DNA of 64,000 bases from an uncultured Eubacteriales bacterium. Lineage in GTDB: Bacteria; Bacillota; Clostridia; Lachnospirales; Cellulosilyticaceae. Location of the stretch: the NCBI GenBank assembly GCA_900551325.1, contig URVM01000016.1:1-64000 (forward strand), written 5' to 3'. How positions within the stretch are numbered: position 1 is the stretch's first letter; every line of letters starts with the position of its first letter. The notes below the pieces were generated by a model that worked only from the letters and a program-made list of their open reading frames with translations, was not told where the DNA came from and did not search any database. This document shows, one piece after another, positions 28,001 to 36,020 of this stretch. Both the position numbers and the translations under genes were made by a program.

Positions 28001-28232
28001 TAATGGCCTCTACATCACTTTCTTCTATCCCTACTGTAGAAAGCACACTTACATCCATCATTCCATACTGATCCATATACTGGTCTGTTGTATCTTTCAT
28101 CATAGGACTACTTACTTTAATACCTGCTAGGAAAGCTACACCTAAGGCCACAATAAGCATAATAGAGAAAAATCGCCCTAAAGACTTTTTAATTTCTCTA
28201 CTGGCATCTTTCATTAAAGCTATTTTTCTCAT
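25020..28232 (-). CDS. ABC transporter permease, FtsX/MacB type with long coiled coil
   Basis: This permease of about 1070 residues has an N-terminal membrane helix (residues about 20-42), a large extracellular part, three helices around 545-680, and a second FtsX module with helices at about 750 and 940-1060. Between residues about 255 and 510 there is a very long Glu/Lys/Gln-rich coiled coil. This layout fits clostridial FtsX-type exporters or mechanotransmitters, not substrate channels. The ATG at 28232 shares a base with the stop of the ATPase gene (TAATG), so translation is coupled. The cargo is unknown; peptide or lipid extrusion or wall-enzyme activation are possible. Confidence 0.9.
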   Translation of the reverse strand: MRKIALMKDASREIKKSLGRFFSIMLIVALGVAFLAGIKVSSPMMKDTTDQYMDQYGMMDVSVLSTVGIEESDVEAISQLEQVESIAGSISINALATLGDNQKVVKVHSLDNLSPEDESFINKPMLVEGRWPSAPNECLIDGTKLTRLPIEIGDTLTLATGTDEAIEDVLANDTYTVVGVMHSPYYMHFERGTAEIGNGSVASYIYIPEENFKSDVYTELFITLKGAKELDSYSEAYTKLVDDFKAQLEPIMEDRAKVRYEKLVEEGEKELAEGQLKFESEKEKANKELEKAALDLEKGEAEILKNEQKLIEGQIQAEAAFIQGETALRQAEIELEQKQKAYEEGLELFKEEKEKAEAKLNVAKQEIEAGKQQLQSLKTQLENIEAQLVTADEISKELLLKEKATLEEQIAKLTPQLEASEQAYEKGVLELKTQEETLTASGALIKEGQATLAQQKAKLTNEKATTLKGIEEGLAKLEEGKKDLAEGKEKYTTAKADAQKQLDEAQKKLDEGREQLENLKDPKVYILGREANYGFANYKSAVQTIEDIGKIFPLFFFVVAALVCLTTMTRMVDEQRTTIGTYKALGYSSFHIMGKYILYAGIASVVGSLLGILVGFKVFPNTIYNAYGMMFTAPPLISKFYPKEAIGAIVVMTALTVFAVIFTTMKALKEQPTELMRPKAPPAGKRILLERIPFIWKRMNFFQKVVARNIFRYKKKFFMTTIGIAGCTALLVAGLGLKQSIMSIVDRQYGDLFKYNLEVTLKDEGESILEDSNYIKNQLEISSQNIKVGVADEERNATLRIIKDLEQLPEFIQLKERQSQAPLNLEEGAIVSEKLAKALELGVGDTLWFENSDLEKYEVKVGGITENYIGHFMYISDAYIKEVTEEAPTYDQLLIQLEDTSLGKEEAISQELTEDDKVVSFTFTTKHADSFSNMTETLNKVVIILVVSAALLAFVVLYNLTTINISERFREIATIKVLGFNDFKVSQYIYRENIMLTLIGALLGLLLGKALFLFIIVTAEMDEMMFGREIYGSSYIIAMILTFIFAMLVNVMMHFKLQKIEMVESLKSVE

Positions 28233-28936
28233 TACCACTCAATCCTTTCTACTGGTGTTGGTTCAGGATTGATAACCATTTTTTCTACTTTACCGTTTTT
28301 CATATAAATGACCTTATCCCCCATAGGTGTAAGGGCTAAGTTATGCGTTATAACAATTACGGTCATATGCATTTGTCTACACATTTTTTGAAGTAAGCTT
28401 AAAACTGCCTTACCTGTATTGTAGTCTAAGGCACCTGTTGGCTCATCACACAGCAGCAATTTAGGATTTTTTGAAATAGCTCTTGCTATCGCTACTCTTT
28501 GCTGCTCTCCACCAGAAAGTTGAGAAGGAAAGTTATTTTTACGATCTTTTAAGCCTACTTCTTCTAAAATCTCATCTATATCTAGTGGATCTTTAATGAG
28601 CTGTGTAGCTAATTCTACATTCTCTCTTACAGTTAAGTTTTGAACTAAATTATAAAACTGGAAGACAAAACCAATGTCATCTTTTCTATAGTTAGTCAAT
28701 TGCTTTTTATTAAACTGACTAATATTGACCCCATCTACTATGAGGTCTCCAGAAGAAGGTGTATCCATGCCACCTAAAAGGTTCAGCACTGTACTTTTTC
28801 CAGCACCACTTGTACCGGCTATAATGACAAACTCTCCTTTATCAATATCAAAACTTACACCATCTACAGCTTTAATTGTTACTTCTCCCATCTCATAGGT
28901 TTTCTTAATATCTTTAAAACAAATATATGCACTCAT
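28232..28936 (-). CDS. ABC transporter ATP-binding protein (LolD/MacB type)
   Basis: This 234-residue ATPase has Walker A GTSGAGKSTVLNLLGG, the Q-loop in GFVFQFYNLV, the signature LSGGEQQRVAIARAI, Walker B LLLCDEPTGALD and the switch His in VIVITHNLAL. The sequence is typical of the LolD/FtsE/MacB group that works with FtsX-type permeases such as the one encoded next. It is the first gene of a two-gene operon and overlaps the permease start by one base. Confidence 0.96.
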   Translation of the reverse strand: MSAYICFKDIKKTYEMGEVTIKAVDGVSFDIDKGEFVIIAGTSGAGKSTVLNLLGGMDTPSSGDLIVDGVNISQFNKKQLTNYRKDDIGFVFQFYNLVQNLTVRENVELATQLIKDPLDIDEILEEVGLKDRKNNFPSQLSGGEQQRVAIARAISKNPKLLLCDEPTGALDYNTGKAVLSLLQKMCRQMHMTVIVITHNLALTPMGDKVIYMKNGKVEKMVINPEPTPVERIEW

Positions 28937-29044
28937 GATGTCGGTCCTTCCTTGTTGATTTTTTCTACCCTAGTAGCTTACCCTAAAGAAATGAAGAACG
29001 TTTGTATATGCTCACTTTAATTAAGAGTTTGTCTCTAATCTTAA

Positions 29045-29090
29045 ATATTTATTAAAAATAAAAATAGAACGTATCCTTTAAGGCATACGT
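29045..29090 (-). terminator. Terminator of the MNT/HEPN operon
   Basis: A stem of ACGTATGCCTT pairing with AAGGATACGT (29069-29090) is followed on minus by a T-rich run. It lies about 65 bases after the HEPN stop. Confidence 0.75.
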
Positions 29091-29122
29091 CCCATCTAAA
29101 ATAATATATCTATGTCTATTTA

Positions 29123-29157
29123 ATTAGATATAACAATTTCTTCTATAGGTATTTCAA
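29123..29157 (-). pseudogene. 3' remnant of an HTH regulator gene
   Basis: Reading minus from 29157, the codons give IEIPIEEIVISN then a stop. This matches the C-terminus VEIPIEEIFIFD of the HTH gene at 29999-30199. A 21-base exact match links 29135-29155 to 30014-30034. It looks like the tail of a second, lost HTH gene whose remnant begins inside the HEPN stop codon region. Confidence 0.6.
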
Positions 29158-29549
29158 TGATTATTATCTATTCTATCTATTACTAGTTTATACATAGCCT
29201 CTGCTATGTCAATACACTCATCTGCTTCATACTCTTCAACAATAAGAGGTGTATCTGCAGGATATCTGGTTTCTATATAATACTGATTCAAAAAACCACA
29301 ATCTCTAATGTACTTTCTAAACTCACTATCTATTTTTGAGCATAATTTACATAAATAAATGAGACTATGTGTATTTGCTAAACCTTGCCCCTTGACAATT
29401 AAATATGCCTTCATCAGTTTTTCCACTGCTTGCTGACTATGAAATGCTACTACATCATTACCACAATCGTGCTCTTTTAATATTTTTGCAGATTTAATAT
29501 CTCTTTCAGCCTTATCCATCCAATCTTTATATCTTAATGTATCAACCAT
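29154..29549 (-). CDS. HEPN-domain protein
   Basis: This four-helix HEPN protein of 131 residues has the typical RDIKSAKIL first helix, the VAFHSQQAVEKLMKAYLI central helix and a late RYPADTP turn. The RNase motif Rx4-6H seen in toxin HEPNs is not evident, so RNA cleavage is not assured. The gene overlaps the nucleotidyltransferase by eight bases and is translated second. HEPN-MNT pairs act as toxin-antitoxin modules in which the MNT protein AMPylates or neutralises the HEPN toxin; whether this pair is active is inference. Confidence 0.9.
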   Translation of the reverse strand: MVDTLRYKDWMDKAERDIKSAKILKEHDCGNDVVAFHSQQAVEKLMKAYLIVKGQGLANTHSLIYLCKLCSKIDSEFRKYIRDCGFLNQYYIETRYPADTPLIVEEYEADECIDIAEAMYKLVIDRIDNNH

Positions 29550-29850
29550 AAATTGTTACTCCTGTATTATTAATTTGATAAGCAAATGCTGAAGTATCTT
29601 TTATACACTCATTCCATTCTTGATTTGTATAAAGCACAATATCAAACGGAATTTCACTCTCAATTTCTACATACATATCTGTGAGTAATTTTCTTTTATT
29701 ATCTGTATCTTGGACTACACATAAGTCGATGTCGCTTGTTTCTCTAAAAGTACCTTTTGCTATTGATCCAAATAATATAAGTTTAGATGGATGAAATTTC
29801 TGTATGAACTGTTCTTTAATTTCTTGTAATACTCTATCATAATCAGGCAT
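29542..29850 (-). CDS. Minimal nucleotidyltransferase (MNT) partner
   Basis: This 102-residue nucleotidyltransferase of the Pol-beta fold has the motif GSIAKGTFRETSDIDLCVV with the two metal-binding aspartates, and a third acidic residue near PFDIVLY. It is the short MNT form that pairs with HEPN proteins as an antitoxin. It starts behind GAGGAGGAGG and precedes the HEPN gene with an overlap, so the two proteins are made in a fixed ratio. Confidence 0.92.
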   Translation of the reverse strand: MPDYDRVLQEIKEQFIQKFHPSKLILFGSIAKGTFRETSDIDLCVVQDTDNKRKLLTDMYVEIESEIPFDIVLYTNQEWNECIKDTSAFAYQINNTGVTIYG

Positions 29851-29998
29851 TTTACCTCCTCCTCACTCTCCTTATAAATAACTTAGAAAGTGTACCTATT
29901 TATCATTAATGCTTATTCCTCATCAAATTTTATAGATTTCTATTTATATGTTTATCGAAATACTTTGCATATTAATATTATATACTGATTAGCATATT

Positions 29999-30199
29999 CT
30001 AATCAAATATAAAAATTTCTTCTATAGGTATTTCAACTACCCTAGAAATATCTATTGCCAGCTTTAAAGAAGGATTATACTTTCCTGCTTCAAGACGCAT
30101 AATCGTTTCCCTTCTTACGCCTACTTTCTCAGCTAACTGCTCTTGGGTTAAATCCTTTAGTAAACGATACTTTTTTAAATTGCAAACAAATTCTCCCAT
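29999..30199 (-). CDS. Small Xre-type HTH regulator
   Basis: This 66-residue single-domain lambda-repressor-like DNA-binding protein has the helix-turn-helix DLTQEQLAEKVGVRRETIMRLE followed by KYNPSLKLAIDISRVV. It sits five bases after the DUF3796 membrane gene; such pairs are common in Firmicutes, where the HTH protein represses its own operon. The palindrome at 30618-30662 over the operon promoter is its likely binding site. Its C-terminus matches the nearby remnant at 29123-29157. Confidence 0.92.
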   Translation of the reverse strand: MGEFVCNLKKYRLLKDLTQEQLAEKVGVRRETIMRLEAGKYNPSLKLAIDISRVVEIPIEEIFIFD

Positions 30200-30204
30200 A
30201 ACTC

Positions 30205-30603
30205 TTATTCCTTATGCTCAAAATAGTAAAGTAAAGACATTTGTAATAAAATATTAACTGCCCATAATAGAGATAGACTACCTACTAAAAAGCTTAGTGC
30301 AATATCGTTTCCTCTCGGTACAATATAATTAACCGTCATAATAAGTGCAAATACTGTCCCTACACTATTTACCCTTCCTGCAATCATTATTACTCTTTGT
30401 TCATTATACTTAAATCTTTCATCTCTTAAAGTTCCTGACATTTTTCCCTCAAAATAAAAAGAAAAGAATCCAAAAAAGCCTAAAAACACAAGTCCCATTA
30501 AATCCCCAGTTTGACTGTAAATAATAGGACCTATAAAGCCTAGAAAACCTAGAATTCCTAACCATGGACTTATTCTTCTTGTTCGACTGCTATCTTTTTT
30601 CAC
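30205..30603 (-). CDS. DUF3796-like membrane protein
   Basis: This 132-residue protein with four predicted membrane helices (residues about 13-30, 34-52, 68-88 and 98-122) resembles the DUF3796 family regularly paired with a small Xre regulator. The first half reads ISPWLGILGFLGFIGPIIYS; a basic loop GTLRDERFKYNEQR lies in the middle. Its function is unknown; in similar pairs the membrane protein may sense a signal and free or bind the HTH partner. It starts 15 bases from the palindrome, is first in the operon, and has an AAGGGAGTGGG ribosome site. Confidence 0.8.
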   Translation of the reverse strand: MKKDSSRTRRISPWLGILGFLGFIGPIIYSQTGDLMGLVFLGFFGFFSFYFEGKMSGTLRDERFKYNEQRVIMIAGRVNSVGTVFALIMTVNYIVPRGNDIALSFLVGSLSLLWAVNILLQMSLLYYFEHKE

Positions 30604-30617
30604 ACAAACCCACTCCC

Positions 30618-30662
30618 TTAAGTGATATATTTATATCTTATAGTGATAAATATATCACTTAA
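30618..30662 (-). promoter_or_regulatory. Operator-like palindrome over the DUF3796/HTH promoter
   Basis: A perfect 17-base inverted repeat has arms at 30618-30634 and 30646-30662, separated by 11 bases. The promoter is read on minus: -35 TTGACT at 30672-30677, a 17-base spacer, and -10 TATATT at 30649-30654. One arm covers the spacer and -10, and the other arm the transcription start. This is the classic place for a repressor. Confidence 0.75.
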
Positions 30663-30697
30663 GAGCAATAAAGTCAATATATTCAAATAAATATAAA

Positions 30698-31690
30698 CTA
30701 TTTAAATACTGGTTTTAAAATCTCATCACCACTACCTGAGCTACTACTGCGTGCGGAAGAACTAAAAGTAGCAATAGGATTATATGGTGTTATATATTCT
30801 ACCCCATCCTTTGTGGTAAGGACAAAATATATTTCATATCTTATATTGTCCTGTCTTTGCATATACTCTGAAAAATCCATACTATATCCTACTAAGAATT
30901 TCCCTTCTCCTGACTTCTTAGTTCCAATGACCCTATCCCCCTCAAACGTATTAGGTGTATATCTATCTTCTACTACCTCTTCTCTCACTCTAACTTCCTT
31001 AGTGGCTTTATAATCTGTACGCTGCCCTTGGTTTACTCTCTTCTCTCCCATAGTACTTTCATTACCTACAATAATAAACTCTGCCTTTTCAATATCATTC
31101 TCCGTAAAAGGTAGTGCTTCTTCATCTACTGTAATCCATGCATTTAAAGTTTTAAAGCTCTTACCTTCCTCACGGTCCCACTCACCAAATACTCTACCAG
31201 TAAAAATGTCATCAGTATAAACTTTTTCTAACACTTCCTGCCTTACACCTGTATCCGATTGTATAATCAATATAGGCTCTATACTTTCTACTATATCTAC
31301 TAGAATAAATGCCTGATTGTTTCCATCTACTTCTTGCTCATAAACCTTATCATTTGCTACTATTCTAGCAATCAATTTTTCTCTGTTTTCTATTTCCTTA
31401 GGAATAGCCTTCATAGTTACCTCTATCTTATCTCCTTTTAATTTGAGTTTAACTGATGCTTGTGAAAACATACTCTGTTCTTGTTTTAATAAAGTTTCTA
31501 TGTTTTCATACTCCCTATTTATAGTATTTTGAATATTCCCTATACGCATATCTAAATATGTTTCAAGATTTGAGTAATCACTTCTTAAGTTTTTCAAGTC
31601 CTTTCTTATATTATAACTATTTAAGCAATTTACTGTTAACATGATAAAAGCTAAAATAAGTAGGCCCTTTTTTATATCTCTGTTATTCAT
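30698..31690 (-). CDS. Membrane-anchored protein of unknown function
   Basis: I do not recognise this protein. It has 330 residues, with one N-terminal membrane helix (about residues 9-25), then a predicted coiled coil (about 30-75, LKNLRSDYSNLETYLDMRI and following), then a beta-rich region. The C-terminus is Ser-rich (SSSARSSSSGSG) and ends EILKPVFK. Topology suggests an extracytoplasmic beta domain held off the membrane by a coiled coil. It is monocistronic, with AAGGGGGAAA before the ATG. No neighbour points to a function. Confidence 0.7.
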   Translation of the reverse strand: MNNRDIKKGLLILAFIMLTVNCLNSYNIRKDLKNLRSDYSNLETYLDMRIGNIQNTINREYENIETLLKQEQSMFSQASVKLKLKGDKIEVTMKAIPKEIENREKLIARIVANDKVYEQEVDGNNQAFILVDIVESIEPILIIQSDTGVRQEVLEKVYTDDIFTGRVFGEWDREEGKSFKTLNAWITVDEEALPFTENDIEKAEFIIVGNESTMGEKRVNQGQRTDYKATKEVRVREEVVEDRYTPNTFEGDRVIGTKKSGEGKFLVGYSMDFSEYMQRQDNIRYEIYFVLTTKDGVEYITPYNPIATFSSSARSSSSGSGDEILKPVFK

Positions 31691-31725
31691 TGATTTTCCC
31701 CCTTTGTTTTATTCATATATACTAA

Positions 31726-31764
31726 AATCCTAGAACACCAAATCTATATGTATGTTCTAGGATT
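31726..31764 (-). terminator. Terminator of the 31.8-32.3 kb gene
   Basis: A perfect 12-base stem AATCCTAGAACA...TGTTCTAGGATT is followed on minus by TTTTAG. It shares its core sequence with the terminators at 34275-34322 and 41766-41798. Confidence 0.8.
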
Positions 31765-31803
31765 ATTGGTAAAAGGTATTGTGCCTATTTGATAAATCTG
31801 TAA

Positions 31804-32346
31804 TTAAGCTACTATCTCAAAGGTAAATATAACAGGATTGATAATATTTTCTCTAAGAGGAAACACATCAACTGACTTAATCTTCAGCTTGATTCCCAAT
31901 GCTTTTTGAAGTTCATACAAACGTCCACCTGCACATCTTTCAAAATAGGTTTCAATTGATTCCGGAAATTGAAATACCCCTTTTGGTGCATGCTTATAGT
32001 ACCCATGGTTACAAGCAAAAGTCACTGTAATGGTACGATCATCATTCAAAACAGCTTTTCTACCAAAGGTATTTGTAAATAGTTCAAGTCTTTGAGCAAG
32101 GGACTTGTTAGCGTGTTCAAGTGCAAAGTTCTTACGTTCTTTATCATACCCAGTGCCGTTACAACTTCCATTTTGCTCGCACAACCGATACCTTTGCTCC
32201 TTGGTAAGCAGTTCTTCCATAGCTTTCATAAATTTTGCTTCACATTCGTTCCCTTTATAGGTGTCAACAATATGTTCAAACACAGGTAATACATTCTGCG
32301 GAATTTCATTTTTACCCAATCTCATACTTTTAAGCATACTTTTCAT
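31804..32346 (-). CDS. Conserved protein of unknown function, Cys-rich middle
   Basis: I do not recognise this 180-residue protein. It is cytoplasmic in appearance. Four cysteines occur in the pattern C..C..C..C around RLCEQNGSCNGTG, then VTFACNHGYYKH, then FERCAGGRLY, which may bind a metal or a small organic ligand. The N-terminal half is helical, ending in the LAQRLELFTNTF stretch, and the C-terminal half carries a beta region ending in PVIFTFEIVA. The start follows AAGGGGTT. It is monocistronic with its own terminator. Confidence 0.7.
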   Translation of the reverse strand: MKSMLKSMRLGKNEIPQNVLPVFEHIVDTYKGNECEAKFMKAMEELLTKEQRYRLCEQNGSCNGTGYDKERKNFALEHANKSLAQRLELFTNTFGRKAVLNDDRTITVTFACNHGYYKHAPKGVFQFPESIETYFERCAGGRLYELQKALGIKLKIKSVDVFPLRENIINPVIFTFEIVA

Positions 32347-32429
32347 CTATATAACCCCTTCTCTTTAATATCCTTTCTTTTAGTACCTTTTGATCTGCTT
32401 GATTCTAGTTTAAATGGTTCTTTTATCTC

Positions 32430-34103
32430 TTAAAGTTTTAACCATATCTGATGAGTAGAGAAATAAGATGCTAAATGATTAGCATCATAAATAATGCTTT
32501 CATCATAATTCATAACCTCTAAAAGTTTAATAGCATTACGTGTAGTTGATGGTCCCTTATAAATTTTATAATCAAATTTTATTTGCGAATCCTCTATTAT
32601 TTCACGAAAATGATAGTTGTGATAGCTATTTTCTAGCATTTGCGTAAGCTCTATATCATGAGAAGCACTTAAACACAAACAATTTAATGTATTAAGATGC
32701 TTTAAAATGGCAGAAGATGCTGCAATCCGTTCAATCGTATTAGTTCCTTTTAAAATCTCATCAATGAAACATATGCAAAATGGATAGTGCTGAATGGCAT
32801 CTATGATACGCTTAAGGGATCTTATTTCTGCAATATAATAGCTCTCATCTGTAAGAATGTTATCTGAAATGGCCATAGAAGTCATATAATAACTTAAAGG
32901 TGCAACAAACCTTTCTGCTAGTACAGTATGGATACTTTGTCCTAATATTCCATTAATGGCAAGGGATTTTACAAATGTAGATTTGCCTGAAGCATTTGAC
33001 CCTGTAATGATTGCATTTTTAGTAAGCTTAACAGAATGGGACACTGGATCCTCAATAAGCGGGTGATACAATTCTTCCACTTCTAGGGTTTTATCCGTCC
33101 CAAATGTAGGTGTACACCAATAATCAACACTTCTTCTATAGGAAGCTACAGCAATACTTGACTCCAACATTCCTAAAATAGCATAAATATTTTGCAAAGC
33201 CTTAGTTTCCTTTTTGAGTAAAGTCAAAAATTTATGATGTATTCTAAGATGGGAAAGTGTAATGATACCTAAATATTCTTGCAAAATCCCTAAGTCCGTA
33301 TTTGTACTTAAAAAGAAACGCCCCTCTAAACTTAAAATACTTTCTAGCTTTGAACAGTTTTCCTTCAATTCCCTACAGATAGGACTCAAAGAATCCTCCT
33401 GAAGCATACTGATTTTTTTAGCGCACTTTAACAATAAATAGACCGCATTAAGTCCATCCATTTCATATGACAAAGATCTGGCATACTTATAATGTATACA
33501 ACCATTAACCACCATCATTGCAACTACTAAAAGCATCCCTAACTTAACATCACTTAATAAACTCAATAAACTTATTATAGGTAGGATTCCCATCATCCCA
33601 TATATAGGTTTGTAGTATGAAGATTTCTCATCTACTTTAAACAAGTACAAAGGTATTCCATTCCATGTCCCTTTATCAAACTGACTTAACCTGCTCTGGA
33701 TGGATAGTCGGATTGTTTCATTTTCATCCATTACATTTACATATTTTTCAAATTCCTCCAATTCCTTTACATCAAAGTGCAAATAATGTAGTCGGTCATA
33801 TAAATAACTTTCTCCAATAATAGATTCTGTATGGCTTATTCTTGTAAACACCTCATCCATATCTAAATCATTCCATGTAAGTTCATCTATATAACTACTC
33901 CCCTCTTCCTCAAGGGCTATTTTACTTTTTAATTCCCAATACATTTTTATGTTTTCAAACTCATTGTATGTATAATCTCTTGTAATCTCCTGTCCCCATT
34001 TTAAACGTAAATACTTGATTAATTGCTCCTGTTTTTGGTAATAAAAACAAAAATAACAAATACCTATTACGCCTAAAGCTATGCACCCTATTAAAATAAC
34101 CAT
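32430..34103 (-). CDS. MutS-family ATPase with N-terminal membrane helix
   Basis: This 557-residue protein has a hydrophobic N-terminal helix (residues 2-22), a second hydrophobic pair at about 180-208, a helical clamp-like middle and a C-terminal MutS ATPase domain. The Walker A is ITGSNASGKSTFVKS, Walker B CICFIDEILKGTNT and the later loop CLSASHDIELTQ. It lacks the mismatch-recognition domain with the Phe-x-Glu motif, so it is not a canonical mismatch-repair MutS. Membrane-anchored MutS-like proteins are widespread in Clostridia and their role is unknown. Confidence 0.85.
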   Translation of the reverse strand: MVILIGCIALGVIGICYFCFYYQKQEQLIKYLRLKWGQEITRDYTYNEFENIKMYWELKSKIALEEEGSSYIDELTWNDLDMDEVFTRISHTESIIGESYLYDRLHYLHFDVKELEEFEKYVNVMDENETIRLSIQSRLSQFDKGTWNGIPLYLFKVDEKSSYYKPIYGMMGILPIISLLSLLSDVKLGMLLVVAMMVVNGCIHYKYARSLSYEMDGLNAVYLLLKCAKKISMLQEDSLSPICRELKENCSKLESILSLEGRFFLSTNTDLGILQEYLGIITLSHLRIHHKFLTLLKKETKALQNIYAILGMLESSIAVASYRRSVDYWCTPTFGTDKTLEVEELYHPLIEDPVSHSVKLTKNAIITGSNASGKSTFVKSLAINGILGQSIHTVLAERFVAPLSYYMTSMAISDNILTDESYYIAEIRSLKRIIDAIQHYPFCICFIDEILKGTNTIERIAASSAILKHLNTLNCLCLSASHDIELTQMLENSYHNYHFREIIEDSQIKFDYKIYKGPSTTRNAIKLLEVMNYDESIIYDANHLASYFSTHQIWLKL

Positions 34104-34405
34104 CTCGCCCTCCCCATCTTTAGTACATTTCGTTTTTCTTAGTTCATTGTTAAGCTATTCTTAATCCTTCTAGGCTAAATCCATTAGGATTTAAGTTACC
34201 TCTCTTCTGGGTTATGCCTCCTTTTACTTTGTTTAAATACGTTGTGAACTAGAAATTATTCGGTAAAATTAAAAAATCTTAGAACATAAGATAATGGCTT
34301 CATTTACCTATGTTCTAAGATTAGTCTGATTTTATTATACACTTAGTTGCTATATAATACAAATTTAAATGTCTATTGGATTTATTCTATAATTTAATAG
34401 CTTAT
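34104..34405. other. Intergenic region between MutS-like gene and proC
   Basis: This 302-base gap holds the promoter region of the MutS-like gene (near 34104-34250) and the terminator of proC (34268-34322). No gene was seen. An imperfect inverted repeat CTTAATCCT...AGGATTTAAG lies around 34157-34196. Confidence 0.5.
34268..34322 (-). terminator. Terminator of proC
   Basis: A perfect 14-base stem AATCTTAGAACATA...TATGTTCTAAGATT is followed on minus by six T residues. Its seed resembles two other terminators in the window. Confidence 0.88.
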
Positions 34406-35188
34406 CTACCTTTTACTTTGTATTGCATCTACTGCATCAATAACAGCTGAACGCATGCCTTTTCTTTCTAAAGTAGCTACGCCAACAATTGTTGTGCCTC
34501 CTGGTGAACAAACTGCATCTTTCATAATACCTGGATGTGTATGGGTATCAAGTTGCATTTTCCCTGTACCTACTACCATTTTGCTAACTAGTTCATAAGA
34601 AAGTTCTCTAGGTATACCATGGAGCACAGCTGCATCTGATAAAGCTTCTATAAACATACTAACAAAAGCAGGTGCGCACCCACAAATTGTTCCACCTATT
34701 CCTAATAATTTTGTTTCAACCATCTTGATTAGAGCAATTTTAGAGAATAACTCTTCAAAAATTCTAAGTTCTTCTTCTGATAAGGAATGGGTTTCTTCAC
34801 ATATAATAATCCCTTCTCCTATGGACACTGGTGTGTTAGGAATAGTACTTATATGATGCGTTCCCTCTTCCAATAAGTTCTCATATTTTTCAAAGGTATA
34901 GCCTGCAACAACCGATATGACCATTTTATTCTTTAATGCAGCTTTTACTGGTGCTATTACCCTATCAACCATATTTGGCTTAACAGCAATAATAACTATT
35001 TCTACACTTTCTATTAATGTATCTATATCTTTACAAGGTATAAAACCATATGGTTCAGTATTGGCACATAATTTATCCCAATTCCTAGCACAACAATAAA
35101 TTTCACTAGCCTTAATTGCATCTTTTAATATAAGTCCACGAGCCATTGCTTGTGCCATATTTCCAAAGCCTATAAAACCAATTTTCAT
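34406..35188 (-). CDS. proC: Pyrroline-5-carboxylate reductase
   Basis: This 260-residue enzyme catalyses the last step of proline synthesis, NAD(P)H reduction of pyrroline-5-carboxylate. It has the N-terminal dinucleotide-binding GFIGFGNMAQAMARGLI, the VIIAVKPN segment, the STIPNTPVSIGEG loop and the C-terminal dimerisation motif near DAVCSPGGTTIVGVATLE, all typical of ProC. The length is near the usual 265-275. The start follows AAGGATG. proA and proB are not adjacent. It stands alone with its terminator. Confidence 0.95.
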   Translation of the reverse strand: MKIGFIGFGNMAQAMARGLILKDAIKASEIYCCARNWDKLCANTEPYGFIPCKDIDTLIESVEIVIIAVKPNMVDRVIAPVKAALKNKMVISVVAGYTFEKYENLLEEGTHHISTIPNTPVSIGEGIIICEETHSLSEEELRIFEELFSKIALIKMVETKLLGIGGTICGCAPAFVSMFIEALSDAAVLHGIPRELSYELVSKMVVGTGKMQLDTHTHPGIMKDAVCSPGGTTIVGVATLERKGMRSAVIDAVDAIQSKR

Positions 35189-35270
35189 AATATATCATCC
35201 TTCTTGTTATCATTTTCCATACATTATATTTTACCACAACCTAAAATATAATAAAAAACCATTTTCCTTC

Positions 35271-35888
35271 TTAAAAACCATAATCTCCTTCAATAAAGAT
35301 TACTTTAATTCTATCCTTCTCAAATTGTCCTGTAATCAACACAAAGTCATTACAGATCCTTTCTTTATGACGACAATCTATACATTTATCAAGTTTTGTA
35401 CAAGGTGTGTTTTTCCCTAGACGTTTTGCATCTAATGGTGCTGCTATCTGACGTGTACGTGTAATAGCCTCATCCACTGTATTTACAATCTTATTTGTTC
35501 CAACTACTGCAATAACTTGCTTTGGGCCATATAAGATAGGTGCCACTCTGCTGCCATTCCCATCTATATTAAAGAGCTTACCATCTACTGTTACCCCATT
35601 TACTCCTGTTAAAAAAGTATCTGCTCGAAAGTTTTGAAGATATAGTTCTCGCTTTTCCTCACGACTTATTCCAGGCTTATATTTATCTAAAAATTTATAA
35701 GCATCACTTCTCATTAAATCAAATACACCTGTCTTTTCAAGTGTGATAGAATCTCCACAGCCTACTGTTTCACCTTCTTGAATAAGTGTCTCCAGTAATT
35801 GATGTAACTGTGTTATTGACTCCACATAGTATCCAGCCATATTATTTTTATTCAGATTATAAATTGTCTTTTGCACCATTTCATTCAT
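35271..35888 (-). CDS. LUD-domain (LutB/LutC-like) protein
   Basis: This 205-residue protein matches the LUD domain (DUF162) found in lactate-utilisation proteins LutB and LutC. Marks are QTIYNLNKNNMAGYYV-like VQKTIYNLNKNNM at the N-terminus, the VGCGDSITLEKTGVFDLM loop, the FLTGVNGVTVDGKLFNIDG stretch, and VAVVGTNKIVNTVDEAI. It has extra cysteines near the C-terminus (CTKLDKCIDCRHKERIC) that may hold an iron-sulfur cluster. In Clostridia this stand-alone form is common and its reaction is not known. Confidence 0.88.
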   Translation of the reverse strand: MNEMVQKTIYNLNKNNMAGYYVESITQLHQLLETLIQEGETVGCGDSITLEKTGVFDLMRSDAYKFLDKYKPGISREEKRELYLQNFRADTFLTGVNGVTVDGKLFNIDGNGSRVAPILYGPKQVIAVVGTNKIVNTVDEAITRTRQIAAPLDAKRLGKNTPCTKLDKCIDCRHKERICNDFVLITGQFEKDRIKVIFIEGDYGF

Positions 35889-36020
35889 TATTTAAAGTAC
35901 TCCCTATATTTGATTTATCATTAAAATATTTACTTTTATAAGTATAACATACGGATAAAACTCATAAAATATAGATTTATGTTCTAGAAATTTTATTTCA
36001 ATATATTAAAAACATAAAAT

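Noticed and set aside
29154..29549. HEPN protein as a confirmed RNase toxin
   Set aside because: The Rx4-6H catalytic motif is not evident; only the fold and the pairing with MNT are supported.
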